Origin: an uncultured Halieaceae bacterium
Lineage (GTDB): Bacteria > Pseudomonadota > Gammaproteobacteria > Pseudomonadales > Halieaceae
Length of the DNA stretch: 10,250 nt
NCBI GenBank assembly: GCA_938074135.1
Contig: CALJFL010000082.1
Coordinates: 1 to 10,250, forward strand
Reading direction: 5' to 3'
The notes beneath the pieces were generated by a model. It was not told where the DNA came from. It ran no database searches and was given only the letters and a program-made list of their open reading frames with translations. Positions 6,144 through 10,250 of this stretch are shown in pieces. The translations under genes were made by a program, and so were the position numbers. Position 1 is the stretch's first letter. Every line of letters begins with the position of its first letter.

Positions 6144-7553
6144 ATGGCTGACCGCGATTATCCAGATAATGTCTCTGAGCTTCCCTACCCGGGAGACAGC
6201 GATATTGCGCGCATTAAAATGCAGCCGCATTCGATCGAGGCAGAGCAGTCAGTGCTCGGCGGCTTGTTGCTGTCAGCGGATGCCTGGGACGCGGTGGCCG
6301 AGTCTGTCAGCGACCGGGATTTCTACCGGGCCGATCACCGATTAATTTTTCGCCAGATTGCCCGCCTCGCAGAAGCCTCTGATCCGGTGGATGTGATTAC
6401 CGTCGCCGACAAACTGCAAGCCAGTGGTGAGCTGGAAGCTGCGGGTGGTCTGCCCTACCTGGCCGAATTGGCCCAGAACACGCCCAGCGCCTCCAATATT
6501 CGCGCATACGGGCAGGTGGTGCGCGAACGGGCCAGCCTGCGCAAGCTGATTGAAGCGGCCCAGGATATTGCCGACAGCGGCTTCAACCCCGAGGGGCGCA
6601 CGTCCGACCAGCTGGTTGATGAGGCCGAGCGCCTGATCATGCAGATTTCTGAAGAGGGCCCCAAAACTGGCGGTCCCCAGGACGTGAATCCGCTGCTGAA
6701 GTCGGCTCTGGCCCGTATCGAGGAGCTGTTCACCTCCGGCGGTGATATCACAGGGCTGAGCACGGGCTTTGCCGATCTGGACAACATGACCTCTGGCCTC
6801 CAGCCATCCGACCTCGTTATCGTGGCCGGTCGACCGTCCATGGGTAAAACCAGTTTTGCCATGAACCTGGTGGAAAATGCCGTGTTGGGGCAGGACAAGC
6901 CGATTCTTGTGTTCAGCATGGAGATGCCGGCAGAGCAGCTGGTCATCCGAATGCTGTCCTCTATAGGCCGCATCAACCAGACCCGCATTCGCAACGGCAA
7001 GCTGGAACAGGAAGACTGGCCGAAGCTCAGCACCGCGGTTAACAAGCTCAAGGATGTGCGCTTGTTTATCGACGATACGCCGGCACTGAGCCCCACTGAG
7101 CTGCGTACCCGCGCCCGCCGGGTAGCCCGTGAGAACGGGGGCGAGTTGGGCATGATCATGGTGGACTACATGCAGCTGATGCAGATTGCCGGTTCCTCAG
7201 AGGGCCGCACCGCCGAGATCTCAGAGATCTCCCGTAACCTCAAGGCGATCGCCAAGGAATTTGCTTGCCCAATGGTCGCACTATCCCAGCTGAACCGTTC
7301 GCTGGAACAGCGGCCCAACAAGCGACCGGTCAACTCCGACCTGCGTGAGTCCGGCGCCATCGAGCAGGATGCCGACGTCATCATGTTTATCTATCGTGAC
7401 GAGGTCTATAACGAGGAGTCCCCCGATAAAGGGGTCGCCGAGATTATCATCGGCAAACAGCGTAATGGCCCCATCGGGACCGCCCGGCTGGCCTTTCAGG
7501 GCGAATTTACCCGTTTTGAAAATCTGGCACGCGGTAATTACGACGAGTACTAA
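6144..7553 (+). CDS. dnaB: Replicative DNA helicase DnaB
   Basis: DnaB is the hexameric 5'-3' helicase that unwinds the replication fork on the lagging strand and recruits DnaG primase. The 469-residue product fits the usual length. The N-terminal domain (about 26-130) begins with QPHSIEAEQSVLGG and includes the YLAELAQNTPSASNI segment. A linker (about 165-205) leads to the RecA-like motor domain. Visible elements are Walker A GRPSMGKT (229-236), the catalytic Glu E260 in FSMEM, Walker B with D341 (MIMVDYMQLM), SQLNRSLEQR (381-390), NSDLRESGAIEQDAD (397-411) and the arginine-finger region GKQRNGPIG (437-445). No intein interrupts it. No Shine-Dalgarno sequence precedes the ATG, yet the start fits the usual short N-terminal extension. 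The probable loader genes lie immediately downstream on the opposite strand. Confidence 0.98.
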   Translation: MADRDYPDNVSELPYPGDSDIARIKMQPHSIEAEQSVLGGLLLSADAWDAVAESVSDRDFYRADHRLIFRQIARLAEASDPVDVITVADKLQASGELEAAGGLPYLAELAQNTPSASNIRAYGQVVRERASLRKLIEAAQDIADSGFNPEGRTSDQLVDEAERLIMQISEEGPKTGGPQDVNPLLKSALARIEELFTSGGDITGLSTGFADLDNMTSGLQPSDLVIVAGRPSMGKTSFAMNLVENAVLGQDKPILVFSMEMPAEQLVIRMLSSIGRINQTRIRNGKLEQEDWPKLSTAVNKLKDVRLFIDDTPALSPTELRTRARRVARENGGELGMIMVDYMQLMQIAGSSEGRTAEISEISRNLKAIAKEFACPMVALSQLNRSLEQRPNKRPVNSDLRESGAIEQDADVIMFIYRDEVYNEESPDKGVAEIIIGKQRNGPIGTARLAFQGEFTRFENLARGNYDEY

Positions 7554-7622
7554 TCCGCAAGATTCTTCCCAGTCGATACCTGGTTTTGTCAGCGCAGGCG
7601 AGTTTTTCCTAGCTACCCGGTT

Positions 7623-7821
7623 GTGAGCGGAGTGAAGCGCTAAGGCCTCAAGCGAACAATAAGGCCGCGTTTAAGCTCGCCTTTGGCGAAGGGGATTTCC
7701 GCGAGGACTGATCGAGTCCAGATTTTTTGCATCGCAAAAAATTGTCGAGTTCCGCAGCGGCCGCAGCCAAAGGCGAGCTTGCGGCCGTGAGCTTGGGGCC
7801 TTAGCGCTTCGCTTCGCTCAC
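7623..7821. repeat. Nested ~200-bp inverted repeat between dnaB and the loader gene
   Basis: The outer arms are 7623-7653 and 7791-7821 (31 nt each, 28 exact pairs). The inner arms are 7673-7687 and 7766-7780 (15 exact pairs). They are extended by GGCCGC (7663-7668) with GCGGCC (7781-7786) across a 4-nt bulge. At the centre, ATTTTTTGC (7722-7730) pairs with GCAAAAAAT (7734-7742) around ATC. In a plus-strand transcript the three outer mismatches become G-U pairs, so that arm pairs fully. It fills the convergent gap after dnaB and may terminate or insulate both transcripts. A MITE-like repeat is the alternative; no target duplication is apparent. Nothing protein-coding is seen in 7554-7831. Confidence 0.85.
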
Positions 7822-7831
7822 CGTGGCCGCC

Positions 7832-8503
7832 CTAAAAACCCGTTTGTTCGCGCAACTTCTTTAAAGCCTGCAATTGATCTTCTGGTGAGAGTGGCTCTGA
7901 TTGGGATTTTTCCAGCGCCTCCGGTTCGGGCACAGTAAGCGCTTCGCCGCGCAGCACGCGGGCGCAGTACTGCTGGTAATGCTCCCGGTAAACCGGCCAG
8001 GAGGTGCGCTCGGTATTATTAGTCAGGAAAAACCAGCCACTGTCCCGTCCAGCCAGATAGACCGCGGGGTGACTCCAGGGCTGAGCTGACTTGGGTGAGG
8101 GCGCCTGACAGGCCTCGATATAGGCATCGTGCGGTGACGGCAATCCGATATCACGCAGGCCCTGCTGGCAACACTCGTGCATGCGGTTGAGCGTTGGCAA
8201 GTATTCACTGTGCTCGATAGCGTGCCTGGCGCCCTTGAGAATTTGCTCCACCGGGTAATCCGCGAGCGACTCCAGCCACAATTTCTTGATTTGCTTGAGC
8301 TGTTCGCCGTCCGGGTAGGCGGCGTAGTACTGGTTGTGATAGTTCAGCCGAAATAGCGCAAAAACCTGGTTGATAGCCTCAACATGGCCCTCCAGAGATG
8401 CCTTGTCGCGTTGCTCAGTCTGCCCAGGAGGTGTCGCTGAGGTCGTCTGCGAGGCTTCTATCCCTTGTGCGACCTGCTGAATGAGGTCCCTGCTGTCCGC
8501 CAT
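7832..8503 (-). CDS. Phage lambda P-like replicative helicase loader (putative)
   Basis: The 223-residue protein resembles lambda replication protein P (family Phage_lambda_P), which binds DnaB and delivers it to DNA. Recalled features in matching order are HVEAINQVFALF (40-51), IKKLWLESL (72-80) with EQILKGARHA (86-95), YLP and a Cys region (101-112), GLP (120-122), PW..P..Y....WFFLTNN (142-163) and RVLRGEALTVPEPEAL (182-197). There is no Walker A or B motif, so it is not an AAA+ DnaC or DnaI. The N-terminal 35 residues are polar and probably disordered. No other ATG, GTG or TTG start exists in frame before the conserved region, so the ATG at 8503 stands and overlaps the upstream DnaT-like gene by 89 nt. 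Placement after a DnaT-domain gene and beside dnaB strongly supports helicase loading. Activity is inferred. Confidence 0.72.
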   Translation of the reverse strand: MADSRDLIQQVAQGIEASQTTSATPPGQTEQRDKASLEGHVEAINQVFALFRLNYHNQYYAAYPDGEQLKQIKKLWLESLADYPVEQILKGARHAIEHSEYLPTLNRMHECCQQGLRDIGLPSPHDAYIEACQAPSPKSAQPWSHPAVYLAGRDSGWFFLTNNTERTSWPVYREHYQQYCARVLRGEALTVPEPEALEKSQSEPLSPEDQLQALKKLREQTGF

Positions 8504-9539
8504 TGTTGTTATCCGTCTGTTCCATCTGATGCCGTTTGGCCCAGTGGTATTTTACATGTTGCAGAAATTTGCTGTTCCACGATGTGTGGGCCTGGTTGCT
8601 ATCTCGCCAATACATGATGAATTCTGCCAGCAGCGAACGGGCGAAAGCCTTGTCGATATGCGACATTTCCAGAATGTCATAGACGTCGTCGGAAGGCTGC
8701 CACTGCTCACTGATGCGGCGGGGCTCGGTGCTGTGCTCGAGACTGGACGAGTACCGCGCCCACTGCATTCTGATGTGCTGGATGAAGCGTGAGTTCAGCT
8801 CCTTTGGTGCGCTGCCGCGTTCACGCCAATAGAGGATAAACTCCGGTATGGCCTCGTTGATGAAAGCCTCGTCGACGCCCGCTCGCGCCATGATCTCCAT
8901 CGCATCCTCACTGGGACGCCAGTGTTTGTCCAGAGGCAGGGGTGCTACTTCAAAGGATTCGGCCTTTTGTTGTTGCTGGCGCCGCCAGTTGCTCATGATG
9001 TGCTGGCGGAACTTGTTTTCCCAGGCGTGACTGGTCTCACCGCGCTCGCGCCAGTAAAAGATGAAATCTTCCAGTTGGTCCATTGCAAACTGGCGAGGTA
9101 TGTTGTGGTTAAGGCCCAGTAACTGCAACATATCCTCGCTGGGCGACCAGTTGCTCGGCAAGGTGCCGGCGTTGCGGCGCGGTGCCGGTGCTGGCGGGGG
9201 TGCCACCGTGGGGGCAGGCGCTTGTCTGACGGGTTCGTTGAGCGCAAACACCAGACGCTCCTCGCTGTGCAGCGGTGGTGAGTCGATCAGCATGACGCCC
9301 TTCTCTACGAGACTACGGGAAACACGGTGCAGATCGATGGCGCTCCAAAATGGCAGGCTGCGCAACAGGTAGTCGCGCTCCACACTGAGCCAGGCGAAGC
9401 CGTCACGAGTCTGGGCGACGCGGTGCGCAAATTCGGCTTGCAAGTGCTGTAGCAGGATGGCCTCCTCCAACCCGATCGTCGCCGCCAGGCCGGGCGAAAA
9501 AACCAGCTGGCGTTCGGGGACTAGGGAGGATTCTGACAT
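8415..9539 (-). CDS. Replication protein with N-terminal winged helix and three DnaT-type domains
   Basis: E. coli DnaT is a primosome protein that works with PriA/PriB and DnaC to reload DnaB at stalled forks. This 374-residue protein carries three copies of the DnaT-type domain, near 130-186, 207-263 and 280-336. Each fits W.PS.D......I...F....EFI.YWR......W..KF.QH....W, although the second has lost the Trp before the RF.QH motif. Residues 14-100 look like a winged-helix DNA-binding domain of phage replication initiators: AILLQHLQAEF, then WLSVERDYLLRSLPFWS and LHRVSRSLVEKGV. A Pro/Ala linker (107-125) joins the two parts, and the last 35 residues are polar. E. coli DnaT has one such domain, so the triple copy is unusual. 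No clear ribosome site precedes the ATG at 9539. It is the first gene of the pair with the lambda-P-like loader and is divergent from radA. Confidence 0.82.
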   Translation of the reverse strand: MSESSLVPERQLVFSPGLAATIGLEEAILLQHLQAEFAHRVAQTRDGFAWLSVERDYLLRSLPFWSAIDLHRVSRSLVEKGVMLIDSPPLHSEERLVFALNEPVRQAPAPTVAPPPAPAPRRNAGTLPSNWSPSEDMLQLLGLNHNIPRQFAMDQLEDFIFYWRERGETSHAWENKFRQHIMSNWRRQQQQKAESFEVAPLPLDKHWRPSEDAMEIMARAGVDEAFINEAIPEFILYWRERGSAPKELNSRFIQHIRMQWARYSSSLEHSTEPRRISEQWQPSDDVYDILEMSHIDKAFARSLLAEFIMYWRDSNQAHTSWNSKFLQHVKYHWAKRHQMEQTDNNNGGQQGPHSAGRTRDRSLADDLSDTSWAD

Positions 9540-9598
9540 CGGTTTACCGGTAACGGGCTAGAACTCTGCTAGGATACGTTTTTTCTTCGGGGACCGAA
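9540..9598. promoter_or_regulatory. Divergent intergenic region, palindrome and radA leader hairpin
   Basis: This 59-bp gap must hold the 5' signals of both radA and the DnaT-like gene. TTACCGGTAA (9544-9553) is a perfect 10-bp palindrome 5 bp before the DnaT-like start. TAGGAT (9570-9575) could be a radA -10, with no proper -35. TTCGG/CCGAA (9586-9590 and 9594-9598) forms a hairpin abutting the radA ATG and covering its GGGGA ribosome site (9589-9593). Confidence 0.4.
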
Positions 9599-10250
9599 AT
9601 GGCAAAACAGAAAACAGCCTTCGTCTGCAATGATTGTGGCTCAGATTATGCCAAGTGGCAGGGGCAGTGCGGTGATTGCGGGGCCTGGAACACCATTACT
9701 GAAATTCGATTGGGGCCCGCCGGCAGCACCGGCCGAGCGCCACGTGGTGGCGGCGGCAAACGGGGCGGGTTTTCCGGCAAACTTGCCGATGCCCAGGTGC
9801 TTAAGGATATTGATTTCCAGGATCAGCCGCGCATAGCCAGTGGCGCCGAGGAATTTGACCGCGTCCTGGGTGGTGGACTGGTGCCAGGCTCCTCGATCCT
9901 GATTGGCGGTAACCCCGGTGCCGGCAAGAGCACCTTGTTACTACAAACCATGTGCCATCTGGCTTCGTCCATGGAGGCGCTCTATGTCACTGGGGAGGAG
10001 TCGCCGCAGCAGGTGGCCATGCGCGCCCAGCGGCTGGGCTTACCCACCGATAATTTGCGGCTGATGGCCGAGACCAACATAGAGGCGATAGTCGCCGCTG
10101 CCGACCAGTACAAGCCGCGGGTGCTGGTGGTCGACTCCATTCAGGTTGTGCATACCGATGATATCGCCTCGGCGCCCGGCAGCGTCTCGCAGGTGCGCGA
10201 ATGCGCCGCTTATCTTACCCGCCTGGCCAAGCAGACCGGCATGGTGCTGT
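9599..10250 (+). CDS. radA: DNA repair protein RadA/Sms (3' end outside window)
   Basis: RadA is a DnaB-like hexameric helicase that drives branch migration in homologous recombination and helps process stalled forks. The 217 visible residues show the N-terminal four-cysteine zinc finger (C10, C13, C24, C27) and a Gly/Arg-rich linker (about 40-62). The RecA-like core follows with Walker A GGNPGAGKST (103-112), LYVTGEESPQQVAMRAQRLGLP and the Walker B-type VLVVDSIQVVHTDD. PGSVSQVRECAAYLTRLAK continues to the window edge. The KNRFG motif and Lon-like C-terminal domain lie beyond the window. GGGGA (9589-9593) stands 5 nt before the ATG. It is divergent from the DnaT-like gene, and the two share a 59-bp control region. 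Confidence 0.96.
   Translation, partial: MAKQKTAFVCNDCGSDYAKWQGQCGDCGAWNTITEIRLGPAGSTGRAPRGGGGKRGGFSGKLADAQVLKDIDFQDQPRIASGAEEFDRVLGGGLVPGSSILIGGNPGAGKSTLLLQTMCHLASSMEALYVTGEESPQQVAMRAQRLGLPTDNLRLMAETNIEAIVAAADQYKPRVLVVDSIQVVHTDDIASAPGSVSQVRECAAYLTRLAKQTGMVL

Noticed and set aside
6455..7159. Ser/Arg-rich minus-strand open frame inside dnaB
   Set aside because: Its composition is the mirror of dnaB codons, and there is no ribosome site or known motif.
7623..7821. CRISPR array or IS copy in the gap after dnaB
   Set aside because: The repeats are inverted, not direct and evenly spaced, and no transposase or target duplication is seen.
7832..8503. Calling the loader gene dnaC
   Set aside because: DnaC has an AAA+ core with Walker A and B motifs; none is present here, and the motif order instead fits lambda P.

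Overview
The window looks like chromosomal DNA of a gammaproteobacterium, probably a marine Pseudomonas-like or Cellvibrionales-type organism. This rests on the close likeness of RNase R, RlmB, S6, S18, L9, DnaB and RadA to their gammaproteobacterial forms, and on the order rpsF-rpsR-(membrane protein)-rplI-dnaB. The genus-level guess is an impression only.

Layout. Bases 1-141 hold the 3' end of an ISL3-family insertion sequence. A tRNA-Leu(CAG) gene follows on the minus strand (249-335). It has its own terminator and a strong stable-RNA-type promoter about 120 bp upstream. Between promoter and tRNA lies a degenerate, compact copy of the tRNA-Leu 5' half. Divergent from it, and partly overlapping its promoter, starts rnr (RNase R), followed after 4 nt by rlmB (23S rRNA Gm2251 methyltransferase). 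Next comes the ribosomal protein cluster rpsF-rpsR-DUF2232-like membrane protein-rplI, with a good promoter and a structured 5' leader that may be the S6:S18 autoregulatory element. An intrinsic terminator separates rplI from dnaB, the replicative helicase.

Downstream of dnaB is a ~200 bp nested inverted repeat, then a convergent minus-strand pair. The upstream member is a 374-aa protein with a probable N-terminal winged helix and three tandem DnaT-type domains. It overlaps by 89 nt the start of a 223-aa protein resembling the phage lambda P helicase loader. This pair parallels the enterobacterial dnaT-dnaC operon, with a lambda-P-type protein in the DnaC position, and it sits beside the dnaB gene whose product it would be expected to load. 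Divergent from the pair is radA, cut off by the window end.

Together the window joins RNA maturation and translation genes to a replication-restart and recombination group: DnaB helicase, the DnaT-like protein, the lambda-P-like loader and RadA branch-migration helicase. The DnaT(x3)/lambda-P-like pair is the most interesting part.
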